In this document: positions 1 through 8,085 of the stretch, in pieces
Layout: each line of letters begins with the position of its first letter
Position numbering within the stretch: the stretch's first letter is position 1
Origin: an uncultured Pedobacter sp.
GTDB taxonomy: Bacteria; Bacteroidota; Bacteroidia; Sphingobacteriales; Sphingobacteriaceae
Length of the DNA stretch: 64,000 bases
Reading direction: 5' to 3'
Assembly: GCF_913776295.1 (NCBI RefSeq)
Contig: NZ_CAJYOJ010000064.1
Coordinates: 1 to 64,000, forward strand
Translations under genes and position numbers: made by a program
Notes under the pieces: model-generated
The model's database searches: none
What the model saw: only the letters and a program-made list of their open reading frames with translations
Told to the model about the DNA's origin: nothing

Positions 1-49
1 CCATCGTACTAAGATATTGATCATTTATCCGGCATCAAATATTGGCTTA

Positions 50-949
50 TCACTTTTTCTGTTTGGATAGGTTTGCCAGAGCCATTAAGGCAGGCATTCT
101 CCATTTAAGTTCCGAAATCAGCGTGGCTGTAAAAATCAATCCTCCGCCGATCAATAAACGGGAGGTAATGGCTTCACCCAGGATAAAATGTGCTGCGAAG
201 GCACCAAAAACCGGTTCAAAAAGATAAATGATTGATACCCTTTCGGCGCTAATGTACTTTTGAGCGATGTTTGATATGGTATACATATATGCGGTCGAAA
301 ATAATGCACAGAAAATAATACCGAACCAAAAGGTTTGCGTTTCAGGAATCCAGACCGTGTCTTTTTGAAAGAAGGCCAGTAAAAAGGTAAGTATGGCGCA
401 GGTGGCGAACATGGGGACAATTGTTGGTACAATATCACCTTCTTTCGATTTCTTTTCAACCTGAATTAAATATATGGCAAAGCAAAAGGCACCGATAATG
501 GTGTATAGATCGCCTATGCCAATACTTAATTTGCTGGTAACCGATATAACGAAAAGGCCGATAAGTGCTACGCAGGCCGCAATCCATATTTTCAGCGGTG
601 CAGTTTTTCGGTAAATGATGAGTTTCATTAAAGGAATGATCACCACGGTTATCCCGGCTACAAAGGAGCATTGTGATGCTGAAGTATGGGTAATGCCCAG
701 GGTTTGAAGGTAAATGCCCAATACAAGTGATACTGCCAGGCTTGCACCGGTTTTTATTACGGTTACATTAAGTTTTTTTACGTATTTCAAGAAAATTACC
801 GATAAAACCACGGTGGCCAGGAGGAAACGATAGCATAAAAACAACAATGGCTGACCGTGGCCAATGGCGAGTTTGGTAACCGAAAAAGAAATGCCCCAGA
901 AAGCGGTACCCAAAATCAGTAAAATCAGAAAAAGTGTTCTTTTTTCCAT
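50..949 (-). CDS. EamA/DMT-family membrane transporter
   Basis: A 299-residue integral membrane protein with about ten hydrophobic segments in two similar halves, the layout of the drug/metabolite transporter (EamA) family. The N-terminal half carries the typical GxxFxxxK-like start (GISFSVTKLA, about residues 19-28). The second half ends with FEPVFGAFAAHFILGE (about 245-260), a well conserved EamA signature. Family members export small metabolites or amino acids across the inner membrane; the substrate cannot be read from sequence. Its start codon overlaps the stop of the upstream acetyltransferase gene by one base, so the two are probably co-transcribed. Family call sure, substrate unknown. 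Confidence 0.9.
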   Translation of the reverse strand: MEKRTLFLILLILGTAFWGISFSVTKLAIGHGQPLLFLCYRFLLATVVLSVIFLKYVKKLNVTVIKTGASLAVSLVLGIYLQTLGITHTSASQCSFVAGITVVIIPLMKLIIYRKTAPLKIWIAACVALIGLFVISVTSKLSIGIGDLYTIIGAFCFAIYLIQVEKKSKEGDIVPTIVPMFATCAILTFLLAFFQKDTVWIPETQTFWFGIIFCALFSTAYMYTISNIAQKYISAERVSIIYLFEPVFGAFAAHFILGEAITSRLLIGGGLIFTATLISELKWRMPALMALANLSKQKK

Positions 950-1488
950 TATAATGTATTTAATTCGTTTGGATGAGCCAATTCTTTTTTCATTAACAGA
1001 TCGGTTTGTTGATCGTTGCCGAGCCAGAACGCATGCTTACCGAAAGCTTTAAAACCGTTTTTTTCATAAAACCTTAATGCCCGGTGGTTTTCTTCCCATA
1101 CCCCAAGCCATATGCAGGAAACCTGTAGTTCGTGAGCAATATCAATGGCTTTTTGATAAAGGGTTTGCGCTACTCTTTTACCATGAAATGCCATCAAAAC
1201 ATAAATCCGTTCAATTTCGATCGCATCTTCTATTGCTTCGGTTTGTGCTTCGCCAAAATTGATCTTTAAATAAGCCACTATATGCCCATCTACTAATGCA
1301 AAATAAAACTTTGATTCCCTATTATTAAGTTCTGTCCTTAGTTTTTCTGCTGAGAAACTGTTTTCCAGGTAGTCCCTCATATTTTCCGCTGTATTTACAT
1401 TGGCAAACGTTTCAAAAAATGTCTGTCTTCCAATTGTTTGTAACTTTTGTATGTCGTTTGTGGTTACCTTTTCAATACTGATCTTCAT
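949..1488 (-). CDS. GNAT-family N-acetyltransferase
   Basis: A 179-residue protein with the GNAT fold. The acetyl-CoA binding region is visible as IERIYVLMAFHGKRVAQTL (about residues 91-109), where the usual Q/RxxGxG/A loop is present in a slightly altered form (HGKRVA). It is followed by the WLGVWEENHRALRFYEKNGF segment (about 127-146), typical of strand 5 and helix 4 of the family. Such enzymes transfer acetyl groups from acetyl-CoA to amines of small molecules or proteins; the acceptor is unknown. It lies directly before the EamA transporter gene and is divergent from the LysR regulator, which is a reasonable candidate to control both. Confidence 0.88.
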   Translation of the reverse strand: MKISIEKVTTNDIQKLQTIGRQTFFETFANVNTAENMRDYLENSFSAEKLRTELNNRESKFYFALVDGHIVAYLKINFGEAQTEAIEDAIEIERIYVLMAFHGKRVAQTLYQKAIDIAHELQVSCIWLGVWEENHRALRFYEKNGFKAFGKHAFWLGNDQQTDLLMKKELAHPNELNTL

Positions 1489-1539
1489 GGCACGAATGTA
1501 ATGAGTTGTTAAATGATTTAAAATGTTATTATTTCATTT

Positions 1540-1562
1540 ATTAATGCATATTTTGCATTAAT
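1540..1562. promoter_or_regulatory. Palindromic LysR-type operator overlapping the regulator start codon
   Basis: Two perfect 9-bp inverted arms, ATTAATGCA and TGCATTAAT, flank a 5-bp spacer. The palindrome contains a T-N11-A core (T1545, A1557), the classic LysR recognition form. The last two bases of the right arm are the first two bases of the LysR start codon. It also sits 52 bp upstream of the divergent acetyltransferase start. Autoregulation plus control of the divergent pair is inferred from position. Confidence 0.7.
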
Positions 1563-2427
1563 GGATATCCAACGAATCAAATATTTTTTAGCCCTTGCAG
1601 AGCAGCTTCATTATTGGAAAACCGCAGAGAAGGTGAGCATCACGCAGTCGGCACTTAGCCGCCAGATCCAGTCGCTTGAAAATGAGCTGGGTTTACAGCT
1701 TTTTGAGCGTAATAAGCGTAATGTGAAACTTACCCCGGCAGGTAAATTCCTGAAAGAAAAGTGGGAAATCGAATTAAATGAACTGGAATATATCCATCAA
1801 TTTGCTAAACAGCTCCATTTAGGTGAACGTGGAACTATGACTATTGCGCACCCTGATTCCATATCCGCTTCGCTCATGCCCGATATGCTGGCGAAGATTA
1901 CGCAGGCACTTCCCCAGCTCCAAATTAAGTTGGTGCAGGTTTTATATGAAAATCAACTGGATTTTCTGAAAAACTATAAGATTGACCTGGCCATCACGAG
2001 AGATATCAACAACGAACCGGGGATCAGGGCAAAAAAAATATATTCCGATCACCTTGCCTTGGTGGTTCCACTCGAACACTCTTTTAAAGTGTTTGAAGAC
2101 CTATCTGCCGAAAGTCTGAAAAAGCAGAAATTTATACTGCCCACAAAAGATGAGGGAAGCAGTTATAGTGAGATCATCCAGGCGCTTTTCAAATTTTACG
2201 ATTTTGCTCCGGATGTGTTTTTACACTCTGAGTTTGGTTCAACCATTATTGCACTGGTGAGAAAAGGCCTGGGCATAGCCATTTTACCCGATTCTTATAT
2301 GCACCATCAAAGTCCTGGCTTGCGCTTTATCCCGCTACCATTTAAAACGGATTTATGGATCAATTGGCGGGCCGATGATCACAATCCTGTACTGGCCAAT
2401 ATTTTGAAACTTGTTTTTGAGGAATAG
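1561..2427 (+). CDS. LysR-family transcriptional regulator
   Basis: A 288-residue regulator. Residues 1-60 form the winged helix-turn-helix (MDIQRIKYFLALAEQLHY start, then ITQSALSRQIQSLENELG as the recognition helix region). Residues from about 90 form the two-lobed effector-binding domain (CysB/BenM type). The closest general pattern is the CatR/BenM-like group that regulates small-molecule metabolism or efflux. It is divergent from the acetyltransferase-EamA pair, and a perfect palindrome with a T-N11-A core covers its start codon, so it probably represses itself and controls that pair. The effector is unknown. The ATG at this position is the only start giving the standard N-terminus. Confidence 0.93.
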   Translation: MDIQRIKYFLALAEQLHYWKTAEKVSITQSALSRQIQSLENELGLQLFERNKRNVKLTPAGKFLKEKWEIELNELEYIHQFAKQLHLGERGTMTIAHPDSISASLMPDMLAKITQALPQLQIKLVQVLYENQLDFLKNYKIDLAITRDINNEPGIRAKKIYSDHLALVVPLEHSFKVFEDLSAESLKKQKFILPTKDEGSSYSEIIQALFKFYDFAPDVFLHSEFGSTIIALVRKGLGIAILPDSYMHHQSPGLRFIPLPFKTDLWINWRADDHNPVLANILKLVFEE

Positions 2428-2501
2428 AAACTTAATCAAAAAAATATTTTATCGCAGTATATAATTTACATTTTACAGGCAAAAAAAGCCTTCAGTTTAA
2501 A

Positions 2502-2509
2502 TAACTTTG
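2502..2509 (+). promoter_or_regulatory. Bacteroidota-type -7 box upstream of the TMEM220/ebo genes
   Basis: TAACTTTG matches the TAnnTTTG -7 consensus of the Bacteroidota primary sigma factor, 53 bp before the TMEM220 gene. No convincing -33 TTG is present at the right distance. A small inverted repeat (AATCGG/CCGATT, 2523-2537) lies in the predicted leader. Promoter use is inferred. Confidence 0.4.
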
Positions 2510-2562
2510 TTTTTAAATGAAAATCGGAAACCGATTAAATTATTTTAAACCAAATAACTAAA

Positions 2563-2943
2563 ATGCTTTTAATTATTCTTAACATTATTTTCTGTATCTC
2601 CTTTTTGGGCTTTGCTTATGTAAACCTTAACGATAACGACGCCTTCTTATGGGTGTCTATTTATTTAAGTGCTGCAATATGCTGCGGATTGGCGGCAGCT
2701 GGTAAATATTATCCTTTTGCTTACCTGTTTTTAACCGCTTTTTATTTAATTTATGCGGTTATTCTTTTCTTTGCAAAAGATGGCGTGCGCGACTGGATCA
2801 CCAAGTACAGGCGTGAGAGCCTGGTGCAGAGCATGCAGGCTACCAAACCTTATATCGAGCAGACACGCGAATTTTTCGGTCTGTTGATTATTGCCGGCGC
2901 ACTGTTGATCAATTATTTTGTTTCTGCGGGGCTAACCGCATAA
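2563..2943 (+). CDS. TMEM220-family small membrane protein
   Basis: A 126-residue protein with four hydrophobic segments (about residues 1-20, 29-45, 50-70 and 103-122) and a charged loop between the third and fourth (KDGVRDWITKYRRES). The start, with NLNDNDAFLWV after the first helix, is typical of the transmembrane 220 family. Biochemical function is unknown for the family. It stands 36 bp upstream of eboA on the same strand, so it may be transcribed with the ebo cluster; it is not one of the standard six ebo genes. Family call fairly sure, link to ebo only by position. Confidence 0.75.
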   Translation: MLLIILNIIFCISFLGFAYVNLNDNDAFLWVSIYLSAAICCGLAAAGKYYPFAYLFLTAFYLIYAVILFFAKDGVRDWITKYRRESLVQSMQATKPYIEQTREFFGLLIIAGALLINYFVSAGLTA

Positions 2944-2979
2944 TAGCCATTTTGATATTTATTTAGGAGAGATGAGCAT

Positions 2980-3822
2980 ATGAAGGCCATAAACGAAATC
3001 ATAGGAGCTGTTGTTAAAAATAATATCAGTGTAGAAGCCCAAAAATGGCTGGATGATTTTATACAAACTACAGATCAATCGGCACTATTAGCCAGGGTGT
3101 TCGTCATGCTGCCCCGTAAAACAGGTAAATTACCCGTTGCAATTTCTGATGACCAACAAGAGGTGCTGGATACAGCGGGGTTTGGCTATATTCGTAGCTG
3201 GACAGTTGATCGGTTGAGTCGCGTATGGTTGTTGGCCGGTTTGAAGATGAATGATAAAGAACTTTTATCTGCGGCCATTAACCGGTTATTTTTGTCGGCG
3301 GAGGTGAACGAAGCGGTAGCTTTATATTCAGCGCTTCCGTTTTTGCCTTATCCCGAAATTTGGATAAAGCGCTGTGCCGAAGGAATCAGGAGCAATATTG
3401 GTTCCGTGCTGGAAGCCATTATGGAAAACAATCCTTATGCGGCAGCAAACCTGGACGAAGCTGCATGGAACCAGCTGGTGCTAAAAGCTTTTTTTACAGA
3501 TAAAGATATCAACCTGATTGTGGGTTTGGATCACCGCGCCAATCTGAAGCTTGCTTTAACCCTGGTAGATTATGCTCATGAACGCTGGGCTGCGGGTAGG
3601 GAAGTACATCCGCAGTTGTGGCGACTGGTGGGTAAATTTATCAATGCCGAAATTTTTGAAACCCTTAAAACCGGTTTGCAGCATTACAACCAGGTAGAGC
3701 AACGGGCCATTGCCTTGGCCATTTCGCAGTCTGATTACCAACCTGCAAAAGATTATATCAATACTTTTCCGGAACTTAAATTGGCTCTGGCAGATGGAAG
3801 CTTAAACTGGAATTCATTTTAA
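2980..3822 (+). CDS. eboA: EboA-like protein, first gene of the ebo cluster
   Basis: A 280-residue, mostly helical soluble protein without signal peptide or obvious catalytic motif. The identification rests mainly on its place at the head of an unmistakable eboB-C-D-E-F series, together with the WTVDRLSRVWLL segment (about residues 73-84), which fits the EboA family. In Nostoc punctiforme the ebo cluster is needed for moving a scytonemin precursor to the periplasm, and in Pseudomonas fluorescens an equivalent cluster (EDB) is linked to repelling nematodes. The molecular job of EboA is not known. It is 22 bp from eboB and probably the first core gene of a six-gene operon. Confidence 0.8.
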   Translation: MKAINEIIGAVVKNNISVEAQKWLDDFIQTTDQSALLARVFVMLPRKTGKLPVAISDDQQEVLDTAGFGYIRSWTVDRLSRVWLLAGLKMNDKELLSAAINRLFLSAEVNEAVALYSALPFLPYPEIWIKRCAEGIRSNIGSVLEAIMENNPYAAANLDEAAWNQLVLKAFFTDKDINLIVGLDHRANLKLALTLVDYAHERWAAGREVHPQLWRLVGKFINAEIFETLKTGLQHYNQVEQRAIALAISQSDYQPAKDYINTFPELKLALADGSLNWNSF

Positions 3823-3844
3823 CCTAAAAAAATAAGATCAAAAT

Positions 3845-4825
3845 ATGTGTTGTAGCAGTTCAATAGCAAGAGATAAAGCCTTGATGGGGGCGCCCGAAGC
3901 TTTCGATATCAGTGCGGTAAAGGGCATGAAGTTTTTCGACCCGCATGTACACATGACTTCGAGGACAACAGACGATTACCAGGCGATGGCCGATGCCGGC
4001 GTAGTTGCTTTGATAGAGCCCGCATTTTGGCTCGGGCAGCCTCGTACCGGACTGGATAGTTTCAGGGATTACTACAGCAGCCTGATTGGTTGGGAGCGGT
4101 TCCGTTCTTCACAATTTGGTATTAAACATTATTGCACCATTGGCCTTAATTCAAGAGAGGCCAATAACGAAAGCCTGGCCGAACAGGTAATGGAAATCCT
4201 GCCTTTGTTTGTTTATAAGGAAGGCGTAGTTGGCGTTGGCGAGATCGGTTTCGACGACCAGACCGCTGCGGAGGAGAAATACTACCGTTTACAGCTGGAG
4301 CTTGCTAAAGAAGCAGGTTTGCCTGTACAGGTACATACCCCACACCGCGACAAGAAAAAAGGTACCCAGCGGAGTATGGATATTGCTTTGGAACATGGAC
4401 TCGATCCTTATAGTGTGATTATCGATCACAATAATGAAGAAACGGTAAAAGAGGTATTGGATAGAGGTTTTTGGGCAGCTTTTACCATTTATCCGTTTAC
4501 CAAAATGGGCAACGAGCGTATGGTAGAAATTGTAAAACAATACGGTTCGGAGCGTATTATGGTAAATTCTGCTGCCGATTGGGGTATTAGCGATCCGTTG
4601 GCGGTGCCAAAAACCGCCGCACTGATGAAAATGCATGGGTTAAGCAATCAGGATATTGAATTGGTTACCTATGGGAACGCCATTAAAGCTTTTGCACAAA
4701 GCGGACAGCTTGATGAAGCTGACTTTAACGCAACGATAGACCTTACCGAGAAATTTGAAGGTAACACGATTTTACGTGGCGGACAGCAACCGAGAACAGA
4801 CAAATCTTCTATTATTATAAGTTAA
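3845..4825 (+). CDS. eboB: EboB, TatD-like metal-dependent hydrolase
   Basis: A 326-residue TIM-barrel hydrolase of the TatD/amidohydrolase type. Visible metal-binding motifs are FDPHVHM (about residue 30), VGEIGFDD (about 126-133), VHTPHRD (about 160) and IDHNNEE (about 191), followed by a late Asp in SAADWG (about 239). The ATG at 3845 gives a 13-residue N-terminal extension starting with two cysteines; Met14 is a possible alternative start. EboB substrates are unknown; in the ebo setting it is thought to help handle a metabolite before or during export. Its stop is followed 4 bases later by the TTG start of eboC, which suggests translational coupling. Confidence 0.88.
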   Translation: MCCSSSIARDKALMGAPEAFDISAVKGMKFFDPHVHMTSRTTDDYQAMADAGVVALIEPAFWLGQPRTGLDSFRDYYSSLIGWERFRSSQFGIKHYCTIGLNSREANNESLAEQVMEILPLFVYKEGVVGVGEIGFDDQTAAEEKYYRLQLELAKEAGLPVQVHTPHRDKKKGTQRSMDIALEHGLDPYSVIIDHNNEETVKEVLDRGFWAAFTIYPFTKMGNERMVEIVKQYGSERIMVNSAADWGISDPLAVPKTAALMKMHGLSNQDIELVTYGNAIKAFAQSGQLDEADFNATIDLTEKFEGNTILRGGQQPRTDKSSIIIS

Positions 4826-4829
4826 AGTA

Positions 4830-5714
4830 TTGAAAAAAATAGTTGTCTATCTGCGCATGATGCGCCCGGCCAATATCGTAACCTCAGTAGCCGATATACT
4901 GGCGGGGATTGCCATTTCCGGTGTACTAAGCAATGGCTCTTCTATTCCCTGGGTATCTATTGTATTACTGGCAGCATCAACCGCTTGTTTATACGGTGGA
5001 GGAATCGTTTTTAACGACGTTTTTGATGCCGATCTCGATAAAATAGAACGTCCGGAAAGGGCTATTCCAAGTGGTATGATCAGTTTACGGCATGCAACCC
5101 TGTTAGGCGCTATCTTGCTGATTGCCGGAATCGCTCTAGCCTGCTTAAATAGCCTTACCTCGGGATTACTGGCGCTCCTGGTGGCTGTTTTTGCTTTGCT
5201 TTATAATAAATTTGGGAAACATCATTCCTTTTTCGGTCCGTTGAATATGGGGCTCTGCCGCGGATTTAACCTGTTGTTGGGAGTAAGTATGGTACCGGAA
5301 ATGCTTTGGAATCATTATTATCTGGCCTTTATCCCGGTAATTTATATTTTCTCCATTACGATGACCAGTCGTGGCGAAGTTCATGGTGGTCATGCCAAAA
5401 ACTTATATCTGGCCGCTTTTCTATATGCTGTTGTAATTTTGGCTATTGCTTACTTTGCTTTTATAAACGATAGGTTGGCCTGGTCACTTCTATTTTTGTT
5501 TCCTTTTGCCTTTATGATTTTCAGGCCACTTTTAAAAGCGATAAAAGAGCCTATCGGAAAAAATATCGGAGGGGCCGTAAAAGCCGGCGTCATTTCGCTT
5601 ATCTTGATGGATGCCGCCTGGGCGGTAACTTTCGATGCTTTGATTCTGGCTTTTATCATAGCAGCTTTATTGCCATTATCTTTATGGCTTTCTAAATTAT
5701 TCGCGGTTACTTAA
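4830..5714 (+). CDS. eboC: EboC, UbiA-like prenyltransferase-family membrane protein
   Basis: A 294-residue polytopic membrane protein with about eight or nine segments. The first Asp-rich motif of the UbiA superfamily is clear, NDVFDADLD (about residues 65-73). The second Asp-rich motif that normally binds diphosphate is not obvious, so catalytic activity as a prenyltransferase is doubtful. The start is a TTG only 4 bases after eboB; an ATG nine codons further in would remove part of the first helix region and is less likely. EboC is the only clear membrane component of the cluster and is the natural candidate for moving or anchoring the substrate at the inner membrane (inference). Confidence 0.88.
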   Translation: MKKIVVYLRMMRPANIVTSVADILAGIAISGVLSNGSSIPWVSIVLLAASTACLYGGGIVFNDVFDADLDKIERPERAIPSGMISLRHATLLGAILLIAGIALACLNSLTSGLLALLVAVFALLYNKFGKHHSFFGPLNMGLCRGFNLLLGVSMVPEMLWNHYYLAFIPVIYIFSITMTSRGEVHGGHAKNLYLAAFLYAVVILAIAYFAFINDRLAWSLLFLFPFAFMIFRPLLKAIKEPIGKNIGGAVKAGVISLILMDAAWAVTFDALILAFIIAALLPLSLWLSKLFAVT

Positions 5715-5742
5715 ACCGTTAAACACCACTTTAACAATTGTT

Positions 5743-6906
5743 ATGGAACATTTACATCAATCCTTTACCGTACAATATCAATATAATATTTTCTTCACTT
5801 CATCGCTTTTTTTACCTGACAACGAATTGCTGAACAGCTTTTTGGTTAACTTAAATCCGGCTCTTGCTGTAAAGAAAATTCTATTTGTGATTGATGAAGG
5901 CGTAGCCAATGCACATGGAAAACTTATTGAAGAAATTAAAGCTTATTTTTTAAAACACAATAAAACCCAACTGGTTCAGGATATTCTGGTCATCCCGGGT
6001 GGAGAACAGGTAAAGAATAACACCAAATATTTTGATCAGGTGTTGGAAGCCATAAATATTCATGGCATAGACAGACATTCTTTTGTTGCCGCAATTGGTG
6101 GCGGAGCGGTGCTTGATATGGTTGGTTATGCAGCAACCGTTGCGCACCGTGGTATCAAACATATCCGGATTCCGAGTACGGTACTTTCGCAGAACGACTC
6201 AGGTGTTGGCGTTAAGAACGGAATCAATTATTTTAATAAAAAGAACTTTTTGGGTACTTTTTCACCACCTGTGGCCGTTTTTAATGATGAAGTATTGCTA
6301 AGCACCTTATCCGACCGCGATTGGCGTTCGGGTATTGCCGAAGCGGTTAAGGTGGCACTGATTAAAGATGCCGGATTTTTTGAATGGCTGGAAGCAAATG
6401 CTGTTGCACTTGCAAACCGCGATACCACAGCCATGAACTACCAGATCTGGAAATGTGCGAAACTGCATATAGAACATATCAGAAGTGCCGATCCATTCGA
6501 AAATGGTTCTGCACGGCCCCTGGATTTTGGCCACTGGAGTGCGCATAAATTAGAATACCTCACCAATTTTGAAGTGCGACACGGGGAAGCTGTGGCCATG
6601 GGAATTGCTTTAGATACCGTCTATTCCCATTTATCGGGCAGGATCAGTGCTGAAGATGCACAACGGGTGATCAATCTGATTCAGCAGCTTGGCTTTGAGC
6701 TCACGCACCCGCTATTGCAGGTTACTGAAGGGAATAGTCCGATTCTGGATGGCCTGGAAGAATTCCGCGAGCACCTTGGCGGCCAGCTTACCATTACTTT
6801 GCTTACCGGCCTGGGCAGTGGTGAGGAAGTTCATGAAATTGATGCTGAAATTTTAAAACAGGCCGCAGAAATTTTAAATCAACAGGTGGCTACTATCCAA
6901 CATTAA
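5743..6906 (+). CDS. eboD: EboD, sugar-phosphate cyclase (3-dehydroquinate synthase-like)
   Basis: A 387-residue member of the sugar-phosphate cyclase superfamily. The NAD-binding GGG loop (AAIGGGAVLDMVG, about residues 113-125) and the three zinc ligands are present: Glu in SGIAEAVKVALI, His in DFGHWSAHK and His in VRHGEAVAMG. Where true AroB has GGKTGID, this protein has GVKNGINYF, and AroB's EMIKHG is EAVKVA here, a pattern closer to valiolone-type cyclases than to AroB. A separate bona fide aroB lies at 36.7 kb, so this copy is not needed for the shikimate pathway. Substrate unknown. It is 28 bp after eboC and 3 bp before eboE. Confidence 0.88.
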   Translation: MEHLHQSFTVQYQYNIFFTSSLFLPDNELLNSFLVNLNPALAVKKILFVIDEGVANAHGKLIEEIKAYFLKHNKTQLVQDILVIPGGEQVKNNTKYFDQVLEAINIHGIDRHSFVAAIGGGAVLDMVGYAATVAHRGIKHIRIPSTVLSQNDSGVGVKNGINYFNKKNFLGTFSPPVAVFNDEVLLSTLSDRDWRSGIAEAVKVALIKDAGFFEWLEANAVALANRDTTAMNYQIWKCAKLHIEHIRSADPFENGSARPLDFGHWSAHKLEYLTNFEVRHGEAVAMGIALDTVYSHLSGRISAEDAQRVINLIQQLGFELTHPLLQVTEGNSPILDGLEEFREHLGGQLTITLLTGLGSGEEVHEIDAEILKQAAEILNQQVATIQH

Positions 6907-6909
6907 GCG

Positions 6910-8076
6910 ATGAAACTAAATTCGGGTCATTTAACCTTCTGTACCAATATTTATGCCGGGGAGAACTGGATGGCACATTTTGACGTGTTAAAGTCTAGTT
7001 TTCCAATACTAAAGGCAGAATTATCGCCAGATGCCCCAATGGGTATCGGTTTACGTCTTTCTAACCTGGCCAGCATCGAGTTACTGCAGCAAAATCATCT
7101 TCAAACATTTAAGCAATGGCTTGCAAAGGAAGGTGGTTACGTTTTTACCATGAACGGATTTCCATATGGCGGCTTTCACCATACCAGGGTGAAAGATCAG
7201 GTACATGCGCCCGATTGGACAACGGTAGAGCGGGTTGAATATACGCTCCGTTTGGCTGAAATCCTCTCGAAACTGCTTCCTGATGATATGGAGGGTGGCA
7301 TTTCAACTTCGCCACTGAGCTATAAACCCTGGTTTAACGATTCAGAAGGCAGAAAAAACGCCACTGCTATTGCAACGGCTAATATTATAAAGGTAGCGGA
7401 AAACATACATCAGCTCTGCAGCCAAAGTGGCAAGGTCATCCATTTGGATATTGAACCTGAACCGGATGGTTTTCTGGAATCAGGGCCTGAATTTATCGAT
7501 TGGTATGAAAATGTACTTTTACCCGCCTCAAATGATGAAGGTCTAATTAAAAAACACATTTGTTTATGTTATGATGTGTGCCATTTCGCCATCGGTTACG
7601 AACCACACACCGACATGATCAACGAACTGCGGCAAAAAGGCATTAAAATCGGGAAAATCCAGATCAGTGCGGCGCTGAAAGCTAAATTGCCGTCTTCTGA
7701 CGCAGAAAGAGGCGCGGTATTGGATCAGCTTGCCCGATTTGATGAACCCGTTTATCTTCATCAGGTAATCGCCAAAAAAAACGATGGTGGTTTAATTCGT
7801 TATCCTGACCTTAAAGAAGCACTGGCAGAAGGTAAAAACCCTGAAGTTGAAGAATGGCGGGCGCATTTCCATGTGCCTATTTTTGTAGAGGACATGGGCC
7901 TGATCCAATCCACACAATCGGATATTACTGCGGTGTTGAACCTTCAGAAAACTAATCCCTTTACCAATCATTTAGAAGTGGAAACCTATACCTGGGAGGT
8001 TTTACCAGCTGCTTTAAAAGCACCCCTTAACGACTCTATCATCAGAGAACTGGCCTGGGTAAAAAAATTATTATAA
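6910..8076 (+). CDS. eboE: EboE, xylose-isomerase-like TIM-barrel protein
   Basis: A 388-residue protein of the sugar isomerase/epimerase TIM-barrel type, named as metabolite traffic protein EboE. It begins with LTFCTNIYAGENW (about residues 9-21), a hallmark of the EboE family. Likely metal ligands are seen in HLDIEPEPDGF (about 178-188), CYDVCHFAIGYE (about 219-230), QISAAL and HFHVPIF (about 317-323). The reaction is unknown. The start follows the eboD stop by 3 bases and the stop precedes eboF by 9 bases, so it sits in the tightest part of the operon. Confidence 0.88.
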   Translation: MKLNSGHLTFCTNIYAGENWMAHFDVLKSSFPILKAELSPDAPMGIGLRLSNLASIELLQQNHLQTFKQWLAKEGGYVFTMNGFPYGGFHHTRVKDQVHAPDWTTVERVEYTLRLAEILSKLLPDDMEGGISTSPLSYKPWFNDSEGRKNATAIATANIIKVAENIHQLCSQSGKVIHLDIEPEPDGFLESGPEFIDWYENVLLPASNDEGLIKKHICLCYDVCHFAIGYEPHTDMINELRQKGIKIGKIQISAALKAKLPSSDAERGAVLDQLARFDEPVYLHQVIAKKNDGGLIRYPDLKEALAEGKNPEVEEWRAHFHVPIFVEDMGLIQSTQSDITAVLNLQKTNPFTNHLEVETYTWEVLPAALKAPLNDSIIRELAWVKKLL

Positions 8077-8085
8077 CTTAAGCAT

